From Streptomyces sp. NBC_00425 (GTDB taxonomy: Bacteria; Actinomycetota; Actinomycetes; Streptomycetales; Streptomycetaceae), in NCBI RefSeq assembly GCF_036030735.1, contig NZ_CP107928.1, forward strand, positions 620,001 through 684,000: a stretch of DNA of 64,000 nucleotides, read 5' to 3'. A program made the translations under genes and the position numbers. Every line of letters starts with the position of its first letter. Position 1 is the first letter of the stretch. Shown here piece after piece: positions 32,751-42,621 of this stretch. The notes beneath the pieces are model-generated. The model made no database searches, was not told the DNA's origin, and saw only the letters and a list, made by a program, of their open reading frames with translations.

Positions 32751-33734
32751 TCAGATGGTGTCTGAGTCGGGAGCCGCACCGACCCATCGGTGATAGGCGT
32801 CTACGTCGACGTTGCTGCCGCACACGATGGTGACTACGTGTCGGCCAGCGAAGCGGTCACGGTCTTCGATGATCGCCGCGATGCCGAGCGCGGCCGACGG
32901 TTCGACGACGAGGCCGGCGTGGTTGAGGAGCATCCGCATACCGGCGATGATCGACGCCTCCTGGACCAGGACGGCGTCGTCAGCGACGAGGAGGAGGTCG
33001 TCCAGGACGTCCGGGATGGGACACCGGCCGGAGACGCCGTCAGCGATGGTGTGGGTCGAGTCGGTGGTGACGACGCGCCGCCTGTGCCACGAGTGTGTCA
33101 TCGCCGGTGCGCCCAGCGGCTGGACGCAGATCACCTCGGCTTCGGGTGCCATGGCCTTCACCACATGGCCTACGCCGGTGGCCAGCGCGCCGCCGCCGAG
33201 CGCGATCAGGACGGCGTCGAACGATGGCATGGTGTCCACCAGTTCCAGGCCGATGGTCGCCGCGCCCTCGCAGGTTTCGATGTCCAGGCTGTCTTCGACC
33301 AGCCGGATGCCGTCGCCGCCCGCGATGGCCGCTGCCCGCTCGCGAGCCATCTCGTGGTCGCCGTCCACCAGTTCCAGCTTGGCGTCCAGTGCGCGAATGC
33401 GGTCGAGCTTGGTGGCAGTCGCGAAGCGGGATGCCACGACGGTGACGTCGAGCCCCCGGCGGCGACCGGACCAAGCGAGGGCTTGGCCAAGGTTGCCCGC
33501 GCTGGCGCACACCACGGCTCGCGAGCCAGTGTCGGCGAGCAGGTTCGCGACGACCTCGGTGCCGCGGGCCTTGAAGCTGCGGACCGGGTTCGCCGTTTCG
33601 AGCTTGATGCTCACCGTGCACCCGAGGTCGGGCTCCAGCGCCTCGCAGCGGTACAGCGGAGTGTCGAGAAACATCGGGTCGATTACCCGGCGAGCCTCCC
33701 GGATCCGAGCAGTGTCGAGGCGCGTCTCCTGCAT
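32751..33734 (-). CDS. PLP-dependent threonine/serine dehydratase-like protein
   Basis: A 327-aa fold-type II PLP enzyme; MQETRLDTARIREARRVIDP is taken as the start (33734). The PLP Lys is in NPVRSFKARGTEVVA (about residue 53), the glycine-rich phosphate loop is LIALGGGALATGVGHVV (about 170-187), and CASAGNLGQALAWSGRRRG binds the cofactor ring. There is no C-terminal ACT regulatory domain, so it is a catabolic-type or stand-alone dehydratase. It probably deaminates Thr, Ser or a related hydroxy amino acid to a 2-oxo acid. No operon partner visible. Confidence 0.88.
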   Translation of the reverse strand: MQETRLDTARIREARRVIDPMFLDTPLYRCEALEPDLGCTVSIKLETANPVRSFKARGTEVVANLLADTGSRAVVCASAGNLGQALAWSGRRRGLDVTVVASRFATATKLDRIRALDAKLELVDGDHEMARERAAAIAGGDGIRLVEDSLDIETCEGAATIGLELVDTMPSFDAVLIALGGGALATGVGHVVKAMAPEAEVICVQPLGAPAMTHSWHRRRVVTTDSTHTIADGVSGRCPIPDVLDDLLLVADDAVLVQEASIIAGMRMLLNHAGLVVEPSAALGIAAIIEDRDRFAGRHVVTIVCGSNVDVDAYHRWVGAAPDSDTI

Positions 33735-33840
33735 GACACAGCAGCCTAGCGCCGCCGACGCTTCACCCTTTGGGCGAATGCCCGGCGGAACCGGGATCAA
33801 TAGGTCAAGACCTGTAGGTCGGGTCGGTTGAGGGTCTTCA

Positions 33841-34430
33841 TGCCGCGGCGGGCTCGGGATGCCCGACGAGGTGACCGCGTTCGAAGAGGGCTCCGCCACG
33901 GACGAAGGCGACGAGATGGAATGCGTTCACGGCCCGCCTGCGAGCCTGGGCGGATTCGACGAGTCTGAAGCCCATCGCGCGGGCAGCCGCCCGGGAGTCG
34001 GCGCCGCGGGTGCCCTTGGTGCGCAGGCGGACGGTTGCGAAGGTCGACTCGACGGGGTTGGTGGTCCGCAGGTGGATCCAGTGCTCAGCGGAGAAGTCGT
34101 AGAACGCCAGCAGCTCGTCCTCGTCATCGACGATCTTCGTGACGGGCTTGGGGAACTTCGCGCCGTACTGCTAGGCGAACACCTTCACGGCCACGGGCCG
34201 CATACTCGTGGTCTTCCGCGTCGCAGAAGTCCTGGATCGCCGTGGTCGGCCTGCCACTGCACGATCAGGCGGGGTGACCGTGGCCGGGGACAGGCCGGCG
34301 AGCTGCCCGGGAACTGCTCCAGCGCGGGCACGAAATCACCGGAAGACAGGCCGCGCAGGTAGAGCGACGGCAGCACCTCGGACATCTTCGGGGACCACAG
34401 GATCTGAGCACTGCTCCGGTCGCCTGTGCC
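33841..34430 (-). pseudogene. IS256 (Mutator-type) transposase relic
   Basis: The C-terminal part is well preserved: QQYGAKFPKPVTKIVDDEDE, AEHWIHLRTTNPVESTFATV, RLRTKGTRGADSRAAARAMG, ending FERGHLVGHPEPAAA. Upstream pieces in other frames match the N-terminal part (VLPSLYLRGLSSGDFVPALE, RLIVQWQADH). An internal stop, frameshifts and a large internal deletion removing most of the DDE core make it inactive. No terminal repeats recognised. Confidence 0.85.
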
Positions 34431-34762
34431 CCCGACACAGCGATGGCCGGGTCCATCAGCGCCACCCCGAGCGGATCATGGCGTTCGAGAAGCCCACGAA
34501 CAGCACACACCACACACCCTCATCCCGCTCAAGAGGTCCAAGCAAAGGCGTTGGGCGTGTCCGTGGGTGATGCGGCAGTCCCCGGGCCGGAGCCGTGTTC
34601 CACGCCGCCTCGTTCGGCGATGACCGGGCAAATGCCGCTCTGCCAGAGCGGGCGGCGTTACTTGTCGTGGTCGTACCGCGGTCCTCAAGAAGCGCTTCGG
34701 GACGACGCCATGGCCGGCCGACGATGCCGACGACCGCCGGGACCTCGTCGTTCAGGGCATCT
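34431..34762. other. 332-bp region with an unidentified coding-like end
   Basis: The rightward frame at about 34680-34779 reads VLKKRFGTTPWPADDADDRR followed by DLVVQGIWARPA and a stop in the hairpin below. It looks like the C-terminus of a real protein whose start is lost. I cannot name it. Confidence 0.35.
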
Positions 34763-34793
34763 GGGCCCGCCCGGCGTGATGCCGGGCGGGCCC
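34763..34793 (-). terminator. strong hairpin downstream of the secreted-protein gene
   Basis: GGGCCCGCCCGGC (34763-34775) and GCCGGGCGGGCCC (34781-34793): a 13-bp perfect stem with a 5-nt loop, 115 bp beyond the stop of the leftward gene at 34908. It could also end rightward transcription. Confidence 0.6.
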
Positions 34794-34907
34794 ATCATGG
34801 TGTGGTGCGTCCGACAAGGGCACGCGGGCACGCCCATCCCCGGCAGACGCGGACCGCGTAGCTGCGAAGCAGCGCAGGAGCGGGGTCGGGTGGTGTGTGC
34901 GTCAGCC

Positions 34908-35318
34908 CTACAACATCACGCAGCTGTCGCCGTTTCCGACGTGGCAAATGTACAGTCGGACATCGGCCACGTCTTTGGCGTGATCCGCAGGCTTGATCTT
35001 GTGGAAGTTGCCGTCGCTGACCCAAGCGGAACCGTTCCACTTCGAGTACTTGGTGTAGAGGCCTTCGCTCACCCCGTCAGTCGAACAGTGGTCGACAACC
35101 GCCATGTCCCAATCGGTCTTGTAGGCCTGCTTGCCGTTGTACTGGGTGGTCTCGTACCAGTGGTAGGTGCCGGAGGCGGTTCCGCAACCGTTGGCGGTAC
35201 GGCCCGAGAAGGTTCCGCCCGAGGCATGGGCGGCACCGGTGAACGTGACCAGCAGGCCGGCAGCAGTGACTGCCGTGGCCAGAAGCCGCAGTGCGCCCTT
35301 GATGGCGTCATTTCGCAT
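34908..35318 (-). CDS. small secreted protein of unknown function
   Basis: A 136-aa protein with a clear Sec signal peptide: MRNDAIKGALRLLATAVTAA GLL... and AHA-S cleavage near residue 33. The mature part of about 100 residues contains NGCGTASGTYHWYETTQYNG, DHCSTDGVSEGLYTKYSKWN and LYICHVGNGDSCVML, with five Cys, consistent with disulfides in an extracellular fold. A good ribosome site (AAAAGGACCC) precedes the ATG. Similar small secreted Streptomyces proteins exist without assigned function. It is divergent from the large SARP gene at 35608, which might regulate it. Confidence 0.75.
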   Translation of the reverse strand: MRNDAIKGALRLLATAVTAAGLLVTFTGAAHASGGTFSGRTANGCGTASGTYHWYETTQYNGKQAYKTDWDMAVVDHCSTDGVSEGLYTKYSKWNGSAWVSDGNFHKIKPADHAKDVADVRLYICHVGNGDSCVML

Positions 35319-35607
35319 GGTGGGTCCTTTTCTCGTGTGAGGGTTGCCGCTGCTTCTCTCTGTGCGTGTCCGGGGTGACTTCTGCGGAGGGGCGACTCCA
35401 TCCCGGGTTCGCTGACTCCCCCTCGTCGGGCTCGTCCGTTCGCTGTGCTGCCGACGCCCGCCGAGCCGCGGCCTTTGGGGCGTCCGTCGCGTTGTTCTCT
35501 GTCGTGTACCAAGGTGCGCTCCCGGCCATCGGCGAACCTTGGACGAACATTGAATGGGCTGGTCGAAGGCTCTGTGCCAAGGTGGTCTTGAGACTCGAGG
35601 GGGTGCA

Positions 35608-38600
35608 GTGGAGGTTGAGTTCACTGTCTTAGGCAGCGTCGAGGCGCGCGTGGACGGCCGAATCGTCGATCTGGGCCACGCCCGGCAGCGGTGCGTGCTG
35701 GCCGTGCTGCTCGTCGACGCCAACCAGGTGGTGTCGGTGGACCAGCTTGTCGACCGCGTCTGGGCTGACCGTCCTCCGCAGCGGGCCCGGAACACGCTCT
35801 ACGGCTACGTCTCCCGTCTGCGGCAGGCTCTGGCCGTCGCCGAGGGGGTGGATGTCGTCCGGCGATCCGGTGGCTACGTCCTCGACGTCGAAGCGACGGC
35901 AGTGGACCTGCATCGTTTCCACGACCTCGTCACCCGGGCCCGGGCGGCCGCCCGGAACCTGCAGGACGAGCAGGCTGCGGCCCTGTTCGGGCAGGCACTC
36001 GGCCTCTGGCGAGGACACGCCTTCGCGGGTTTGGACACCCCTTGGATCAACGACCTGCGCGATGCCGTGGACCGGGAACGCATCGCTGCCGAACTCGACC
36101 ACACCGACGTTCGGCTCCGCCGCGGTCACCACAGCGGACTGCTGGGCGAGTTGTCCGCCCGGATCGAGAGGCACCCGCTGGACGAACGGCTGGCCGGCCA
36201 GTTCATCCTTGCCCTGTATCGCTCCGGCCGCCCGGCCGACGCCCTCAGCCAGTACCGGCGAATCCGGCTGCTACTGGCCGAAGAACTCGGCTGTGATCCC
36301 AGCGTCCCGTTGCGGCGACTGCACCAACAGATCCTCACCACAGACCCCGCGTTGAACGTCCCACCCGCCGGGCACGCCACGGGCTCTGCACCCACCGTCG
36401 TGGCGCGCCAGTTACCCGCACCTCACCCGGGGCCCACGGCACGGTTCGACACTGTCCTGCCCGGTCCGCACACACCGCAGCGCCCCAGGACGGGGAGCCG
36501 CCTGATCGGCCGGGCAGCGGAGTTGGCGGTTCTCGACGGGGCGGTCGAGGATGCCCTTGCCGGTGTGCCAGGGGTGGTCGAGGTGGTCGGGGAACCGGGT
36601 ATCGGCAAGACTCGGCTGCTCGGCGAACTGGATGAGCGGGCGAGACAGCGCGGGTTCGTGTCCCTGGCCGGCCGCAGCGTGGAGTTCGACCGGGCTCCAT
36701 ATGGTGCGTTCGTGGACGCCTTGGACGACCACCTCGGCAACCTTGACTCTCGAAGGCTCCGGCAGGATGGCTCACCGTCGGGCGCGTTGGCCCTGTTGAG
36801 CACCGTCTTCCCAGCGCTCAGCGACCGTCTCCCGACCGGGCCAGATCCGGTGACGGTCGAACGGTACTGGTTCCACCGGGCAGTACGGACGTTGCTGGAG
36901 ACGATCAGTGCCGACGGCGGGCTCGTGCTCAGCCTGGACGACCTGCAGTGGACGGACGACGGTACAGCCGAGCTGATCGACCATCTGGTAAGGCACCCGC
37001 CGAGGACACCACTGCTGCTCGCCCTCGCCTACCGGCCCCGGCAGGCCCCGCCGCGGCTGGCCGCAGCGCTGGCCCGGGCGGGTACGGAGCGAAGAGTGGC
37101 CAGGGTCGAGCTGGGTCCGCTGTCTCCGGCCGAGGGAGCGGAGCTGTGCGGGGCCAGGACGGATCACTGGCGTTTCCAACGGCTGTACGAGGCCAGTGGC
37201 GGCAACCCCTTCTACCTGGAGGCGCTGACCCGGAGCGTCGGCAGTCAAAGCCCGTCGGCGGTCCCGGCCCCTGTCGCCGGCGACCTGCCAGAGTCGGTGC
37301 GCGCCGCACTGCTGGAAGAACTGGGAGGTCTGTCGGCCACTGCGAGGGTCTGTACACAGGCGGCCGCGGTGCTCGGCGACTCCTTCGAAGCCGACATGGT
37401 GGCAGTCGTGGCCCAGACCGGTGAGACGCAGGCCCTTGCCGCTCTGGACGAGGCCGCGGAGAGGGATCTCGTACGCCAGACCGGCCCCACGCGTCAGTTC
37501 CACTTCCGCCATCCGCTGGTGCGGGCAGCGGTGTACCAGGGAGCGGGCGCCGGTTGGCGGATCGAGGCGCATGCCCGGGCCGCGGTCGGCCTGGCACTGC
37601 GCGGCGCACCGCTGACCGCCCAGGCGTCGCACGTTCAGCGTTCGGCGCGCGTAGGGGACGAACACGCCGTCGACGTACTTGTACGGGCCGCCCGTCAGGT
37701 GATGACGATCGCACCGGCCGCCGCCGCGCACTGGACGCATGAAGCCCTGCGGTTGCTGGGCACACAGAGTCGGCTACGGCCCGAACTGTGGATCCAGCAG
37801 GCCGATGCGCTGGGCATGGCGGGACGTCTGCTGGAAAGCCGTGACGTCCTACGCACGGCCGCCTCTCTCCTCCCCGCGCAGGCCCGGGGTCAACGGGCCC
37901 GAGTGACTGCCCTACGGGCCACCATGGAGTGGGCGCTCGGCCGGTACGAAGAGGCCACGGCTCTGCTGCTTCGGGAGTTGGCCGATCACGAGGGCCGGCT
38001 GACCCCGGAGACCGCCGCTCTGGAGTTGGGGGTCGCAGTGGTTGCGCTCCGTACGAACGACTTCTCCACCGCCGTCGACTGGGGCGAGCGGGCGTTGCGC
38101 TCCTCGGAACGCGTCGGCGACCCGCTGCAGGCCACCGCGGTCCGCGCTCTGCTGGCACTGGCGCATACCTTCGCCGGCGACGCCCGGGCGACCGACTACC
38201 TCGACCTGGTGTTGGAAGCCCTCGACGACACCGACGACCAGCAGCTGGCCGGCCAGCTGGACACCCTCGTCATGACGGGCTGGACGGAGATGCTCCACGA
38301 ACGGTACGACGCCGCACTGGGTCATCTCGCCAGAGGGCTGGACGTGTCACGCCGCACCGGCCAGAGCCTCGTGCTCGCGGACCTGTTCGCAGCCTCCGCC
38401 TACGCCTACATGTGGCTCGGGCGGCTGGACGAGGCGGAGGCGTATGCGCGCGACGCGCTGGAGGCGGCCTCACTCGTCGGCAGCAGCGAGCCGCGCTCGC
38501 TGGCCGACGTGGTGAGCGCGGCGGTCGTGATGTGGCGCGGAGACTTCGCCGAGGCACTGAAGATCTGTGAGGAGTCGCTGTCGCTGGACGGCCCTGCGCT

Positions 38601-39159
38601 GGGCGCGCACCGGTCGGCGATGGTCGGGATGCTCGGGCAGACGCTGCTGCTCAACGGCGATCCGGAGGGCTGCGTCAGAAAGGTGCTCGAAGCGGGCGGC
38701 GGCCCGCACCTCTACGGGTTCGAAGCCCCGGTCCGCCCTATGTGGTTCCGGCTGCTGTCCGTCGCCCAACTGGCTCTGGGTGACGTGACGGCTGCCGAAG
38801 GGTGGGCGGACCGCGCTGCCGCTGCCGCAGCCTCTGACGGGCCGTCCGGTCGACGCGGTTTCGCATTGCTGGCCCGCGCCGAGGTACAACTTGCCCGGCA
38901 GAATCCGGCAGCGGGCCCCACCGCGTGCGAGGCTGCTGCCGAGTTCCGTGCGGCTCGCATGCTCCTCAACGAGGGCATGGCCCGGCTGACAGCCGGTACC
39001 GCGCTCTCTGCCTTCGGCCGCCAGACCGAAGGGCTCGCCCAGTTGGAACAGGCCAAATCCCTGTCCGTCACCTGCGGAGCCCTTGCCCTGTCCGAGCTGG
39101 CCGATCAGGAGCACCACCGAATCGCCGTCCAACCCCCGCCTGCGACGACCGGGACGTAA
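35608..39159 (+). CDS. large SARP-family regulator (winged helix-BTAD-AAA-TPR)
   Basis: A 1183-aa regulator starting at GTG 35608 (VEVEFTVLGSVEARVDGRIV). N-terminal OmpR-like DNA-binding domain (residues 1-95, RQRCVLAVLLVDANQVVSVD ... YGYVSRLRQAL), BTAD domain (about 100-245, VDLHRFHDLVTRARAAARN ... LAEELGCDPSVPLRRLHQQI), AAA_16 ATPase with Walker A VGEPGIGKTRLL (about 327-338) and Walker B LVLSLDDLQW (about 436-445), then a long TPR-like sensor region. It ends without a LuxR HTH. AfsR/SARP proteins activate antibiotic or morphological genes by recruiting RNA polymerase at heptamer repeats. No biosynthetic cluster is visible nearby, so its targets are distant or limited to the divergent secreted-protein gene. 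Confidence 0.93.
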   Translation: MEVEFTVLGSVEARVDGRIVDLGHARQRCVLAVLLVDANQVVSVDQLVDRVWADRPPQRARNTLYGYVSRLRQALAVAEGVDVVRRSGGYVLDVEATAVDLHRFHDLVTRARAAARNLQDEQAAALFGQALGLWRGHAFAGLDTPWINDLRDAVDRERIAAELDHTDVRLRRGHHSGLLGELSARIERHPLDERLAGQFILALYRSGRPADALSQYRRIRLLLAEELGCDPSVPLRRLHQQILTTDPALNVPPAGHATGSAPTVVARQLPAPHPGPTARFDTVLPGPHTPQRPRTGSRLIGRAAELAVLDGAVEDALAGVPGVVEVVGEPGIGKTRLLGELDERARQRGFVSLAGRSVEFDRAPYGAFVDALDDHLGNLDSRRLRQDGSPSGALALLSTVFPALSDRLPTGPDPVTVERYWFHRAVRTLLETISADGGLVLSLDDLQWTDDGTAELIDHLVRHPPRTPLLLALAYRPRQAPPRLAAALARAGTERRVARVELGPLSPAEGAELCGARTDHWRFQRLYEASGGNPFYLEALTRSVGSQSPSAVPAPVAGDLPESVRAALLEELGGLSATARVCTQAAAVLGDSFEADMVAVVAQTGETQALAALDEAAERDLVRQTGPTRQFHFRHPLVRAAVYQGAGAGWRIEAHARAAVGLALRGAPLTAQASHVQRSARVGDEHAVDVLVRAARQVMTIAPAAAAHWTHEALRLLGTQSRLRPELWIQQADALGMAGRLLESRDVLRTAASLLPAQARGQRARVTALRATMEWALGRYEEATALLLRELADHEGRLTPETAALELGVAVVALRTNDFSTAVDWGERALRSSERVGDPLQATAVRALLALAHTFAGDARATDYLDLVLEALDDTDDQQLAGQLDTLVMTGWTEMLHERYDAALGHLARGLDVSRRTGQSLVLADLFAASAYAYMWLGRLDEAEAYARDALEAASLVGSSEPRSLADVVSAAVVMWRGDFAEALKICEESLSLDGPALGAHRSAMVGMLGQTLLLNGDPEGCVRKVLEAGGGPHLYGFEAPVRPMWFRLLSVAQLALGDVTAAEGWADRAAAAAASDGPSGRRGFALLARAEVQLARQNPAAGPTACEAAAEFRAARMLLNEGMARLTAGTALSAFGRQTEGLAQLEQAKSLSVTCGALALSELADQEHHRIAVQPPPATTGT

Positions 39160-39347
39160 GGTTCCCGAACTGCACAAACTCCGCTGGAGCGAGCCCGTTG
39201 GCGGGGTGGCGGCTCGCCTTCCCGGCGGCTCATCGAGGACGGCGGCCAGTTCCTCGGCGGCCCGGCCCATGGTGTAGGCGGGGCAGTCGTCGAGAGACCC
39301 GAACGAGTCGTCTGCCTGTCATCGCCCCTCTCTGTGGAACGCGTGGA

Positions 39348-39380
39348 GGGGCCCTGGTGCCGTATCGGCACCAGGGCCCC
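39348..39380 (+). terminator. very strong hairpin after the SARP gene
   Basis: GGGGCCCTGGTGCCG (39348-39362) and CGGCACCAGGGCCCC (39366-39380), a 15-bp perfect stem with a TAT loop, 189 bp beyond the SARP stop codon. It is symmetrical and could stop transcription from either side. Confidence 0.65.
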
Positions 39381-40078
39381 GAAGGAATTGCTACACCATC
39401 TGCCGGCCCTACTGTTGCGCCGGTCTCATGTTTCCGCAGACCCGACCTGAACACTGTCGGGATGCGGGGATCGCGGATGCGTGACCGGAGACCACCTCAC
39501 TGTCGATGTCCTGCGGTACCCGGACCCACTACCTGTCCGGGCGATCCTGATGGCGCGGGCTCCTCCGTTCTTCCCTCTGATCGATCGCTCGCCGAACCAG
39601 TACTGCGGTACTGCTCATGGCGGCCCCTGATCACCGCGGGCCGCCCGGTCCGGCCGTCAGTCCCGTCGCCGTCCTGCGACAACCCTGGCTTCGGAACTCC
39701 ACCGCCGCACCGTCCTGCGTACTGCTGCCCGGCAGTTCATTTCTGCCGGGCCCTTCGTGATCTCGTCTACGACAGAAACCATAACCGGCCCGCCATCCAA
39801 TGTCTACTCCAGCCATCATAGATTTTCGCGAGTCTGGCCGCGAGATAGTCGCCCACGAACAACAGCGAACAAGCAGACCCCCGGCTCCCTGCGGCTGGGC
39901 TGCCACTCCCGTCCGCGCACGCGCACCTCGCCGCGGATCGCAGCACCTCATCCGGCTTCACCCGCGATCGGCACCGCACCCGGAAGACCGGCCAAGCGCG
40001 GTCGATGGGTCCAGGGCCGGGCAGGCGTGGCTGTAGGCGGACCGGGCATTCACGATCCAGGGCCGGGGGGTGGCCTGA
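39381..40078. other. 698-bp region without a recognisable gene
   Basis: No convincing gene on either strand. A second hairpin is present: GCCCGGCAG (39727-39735), a 7-nt loop, CTGCCGGGC (39743-39751). The composition drops in GC around 39770-39840. Confidence 0.5.
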
Positions 40079-40301
40079 TGGACACGGCGAGCGTCAGCGC
40101 TGCAGCCGAGCGTTCCGCGAACGCCGTCGCCGGCGCACGCGACGCCACCGGGACTTCCTGGGAGCCCTTGGGCAGCAGGAAATCGCACCCGAAGACGCCG
40201 ACTCCGTCGTCCTGGTCGTCTCCGAGCTCGTCACCAATGCCCTGCGTCACGTCGGCGGAACCTGCAGACTCCGCCTGACCGCTCATCCCGACACCAAGTA
40301 A
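40079..40301 (+). pseudogene. RsbW-like ATP-binding protein relic
   Basis: Begins MDTASVSAAAERSANAVAGA in one frame, shifts by one base near 40155, and continues RDFLGALGQQEIAPEDADSV then VLVVSELVTNALRHVGG, the HATPase_c_2 N-box, before stopping at 40301. The ATP lid and the C-terminal half are missing. A relative of the intact protein at 27771-28226. Confidence 0.7.
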
Positions 40302-40348
40302 TCATGGGCTGGGGCTCGCGATCGGCGGTGACAACAAGGGGGGGAGAG

Positions 40349-41938
40349 TCAGCGCATCATCTGATCGGCGACCGTTGCCACCGCACGGGGCACGAACCGC
40401 TCCAGGACGGGCATGGCAGTGACCCAGTCATCGAGGAGCAGGACCTGTGCGGCGAGCCTGCGAGCCCGGGACGGCTCGGACAGCTCCGCGAGCGCGGCCA
40501 GTGCCCTGGCTCGTGTCGAGCGGTGGGCGATCGAGTGGGCGAGAGCCTCGGCTCGGCCCGGCTCGACACGTCGAGCCAGCGCTCGAACCACTTCGACCAG
40601 TGCCTCGCCCTGCGCCCAGCGGTCGGTGATCGAGCGGACGAGGACCTCGGCCCGGTCCGGATCGCCGCGCCGGGCCAGCTCCCGAACCACTTCGACCAGT
40701 GCCCTGGTGTGCGCACGGCGGTCGCCGATCGCGTGAGCGACAGCCTCGGCCTGGTCGGTGTCACCATAGCGGGCCAGTCTCCCGGCGATCTGCGCCTGCC
40801 GTCCCGCGCGCTGACCGGGCTCGATCCGGTCGACGAGAGCCATGGCTCGCTCGAGGTGCCCCCGCTCGGCCAGCGACAGGGTCACGGCCTCCAGGAGAAT
40901 GCTGTGATCAGGGCCGACGTCGGTGTCGAGCAGTGTCTCCGCCCGGTCGGCCAGGGCGAGGACCATGTCCTGGCCGACGGTTTCGACGACCGCGTCCAGC
41001 ACACGTGCCAGGTCCCGGGCACGGAGGAAGGATTCGGCGGGGAGCGGGTGGCTGTCCACCTCGCGCACGTCGTCCGGATCTCCTTGCTGTGCCACGTCCT
41101 GGTCAGCGAATCCGCCGAGCGCCCCACCGCACAGCCTGGGCCCGGCGCCGGCCGGGGGTCTGGGCGGCGTGCGCAGCAGCGCGTCGATCCGGTCCAGATC
41201 CCCTCTCAGCACCTCCCAGGCGAGTACCACCGCCAAGGACGGAGGCCGGGACCGGGACGATACCGTCCGGTTGTGGGATCGGGCGAAGTCCTCCACACGG
41301 TCGGCGAACGCAGCGGCCAAGCGCTCGTCGCCGGTGGCATCGGCCACCTCCATCAGGAGGGCGAGCACCTCCCCCGCATCGTCGAGGGGGTAGGAACTGA
41401 CCTCCTTGTCGGCGCGGGCAGCGAACCCGCGTGCCGCAGCGGTGTCGCCGTTGTCCGCCATCGCCTTCGCCAGCAAGGCCCACGTTCGCCCCCAGTTGTG
41501 GGGGTAGCGGATCCTCTCTGCCAGCGCGGCGGCTGTGTCGCGTTCACCGGTCCGGGCCCACGCCGCCGCAAGGGCGACCAGTGCGTCGTCCCGCCATCCG
41601 CGCAGGGGGATCGACTCGGCCAGTGTCTGGGCGCCGCACAGGTCTCCCGCTTCGGCCGCAGTCTCCACCAGCGCCAGGAACTCCATGCCCTGACGGCGCT
41701 CGTCGCTGATCGTGTACACCAGCTCGGCCGCGCGGGCGAGGTGGCCTGTGCGGACGAGCGCGCCCAAGTACCAACCCCTGGCGATGCGGTCGTCTGCGGC
41801 CCTGCCGAGAGAAATCCGTAGAACGGCCAGCAGGCAGGGTTCGAAGCCGCTTCGGGCAATGGCCTGTCCAGCCTCGTTCTCCGGCGCCAGGCCGCGACGC
41901 CGGTCCCCTTCCCGCATCCAGAACAGCTCCTCCCCCAC
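40349..41938 (-). CDS. helical-repeat (TPR/HEAT-like) protein of unknown function
   Basis: A 529-aa protein starting at GTG 41938 (VGEELFWMREGDRRRGLAPE). The C-terminal 170 residues contain at least four repeats of about 33 residues with the pattern DPDRAExLxxSIxDRxxxxxALxEVVRxLARRG. The N-terminal half has looser versions (LARAAELVYTISDERRQGME; DTAAALAERIRYPHNWGRTW). Such alpha-solenoids serve as protein-interaction or sensor modules, often as C-terminal parts of larger regulators or conflict-system ATPases. There is no enzymatic domain here. The start is weak and may be truncated: the frame could be the tail of a longer ancestral protein. No partner gene can be named. Confidence 0.7.
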   Translation of the reverse strand: MGEELFWMREGDRRRGLAPENEAGQAIARSGFEPCLLAVLRISLGRAADDRIARGWYLGALVRTGHLARAAELVYTISDERRQGMEFLALVETAAEAGDLCGAQTLAESIPLRGWRDDALVALAAAWARTGERDTAAALAERIRYPHNWGRTWALLAKAMADNGDTAAARGFAARADKEVSSYPLDDAGEVLALLMEVADATGDERLAAAFADRVEDFARSHNRTVSSRSRPPSLAVVLAWEVLRGDLDRIDALLRTPPRPPAGAGPRLCGGALGGFADQDVAQQGDPDDVREVDSHPLPAESFLRARDLARVLDAVVETVGQDMVLALADRAETLLDTDVGPDHSILLEAVTLSLAERGHLERAMALVDRIEPGQRAGRQAQIAGRLARYGDTDQAEAVAHAIGDRRAHTRALVEVVRELARRGDPDRAEVLVRSITDRWAQGEALVEVVRALARRVEPGRAEALAHSIAHRSTRARALAALAELSEPSRARRLAAQVLLLDDWVTAMPVLERFVPRAVATVADQMMR

Positions 41939-42621
41939 TCGGCCATCCCCCTAGGCGTCCCTCCAAGGCTCCCTTGCCGGAGCCGACTCCCGCCGACGAT
42001 ACGGGCGGACGCCGACAGGCAATCGCCCGAGTCATGCGGAGAGGCAGGACCACTCGCCACTGGCGCTGCCGTTGCCGCTGGTCAATATGAGCATGACCAG
42101 CCCATGGCCAGCCCATGGCCAGCCGCCGCGGGAGCCGAGTGGGACCGTGATCCAGCCCTCCAGGAAAGTCGTCACCGCCGCCTCGCAAGCGGCCGAAGAT
42201 CAACATCCCTGATGCACAGGCGCAGCACAGGCACTATCACCTGTCCCGCTCGCACTGTCCTGAGTGACGAACTCCGCCTCGGCTGGGCCTCGTGGGTACT
42301 CCGGTGGTAGATCGCGATCATGGATGTGAGGTTCACCGACGCCGTTGCGGCAGATCGGGAGGATGCGCTGAGCAGTACGTTCAGGGTGATCACCCTTCAG
42401 ATGCCGGGCCTGGGCGCCGACATGAACGGCGCCCCGGCCGACCTGAACCCGGGGCGTCGCGGACGGTGCCGCCGCTTCCATCCCGCCGGAGGGACCGTCG
42501 CCGCCCGAGTCGCCACGAACTGGTCCGCGACATCGAGGACGAGGCGGCACGCTACTACCGCTCGCGCACCATGTCCTCGGTTCCGATGAGAACACCCGGT
42601 GCATGCCCCCACGTTCGCCAC
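41939..42621. other. 683-bp region without a recognisable gene
   Basis: Short coding-like pieces are present (HELVRDIEDEAARYYRSRT at about 42510-42570, rightward), but no start, ribosome site or family can be given. A small direct repeat GCCCATGGCCA occurs at about 42099-42120. Confidence 0.45.

Noticed and set aside
33841..34430. Active IS256 element
   Set aside because: Internal stop codon, frameshifts and loss of the catalytic middle; no terminal inverted repeats recognised.
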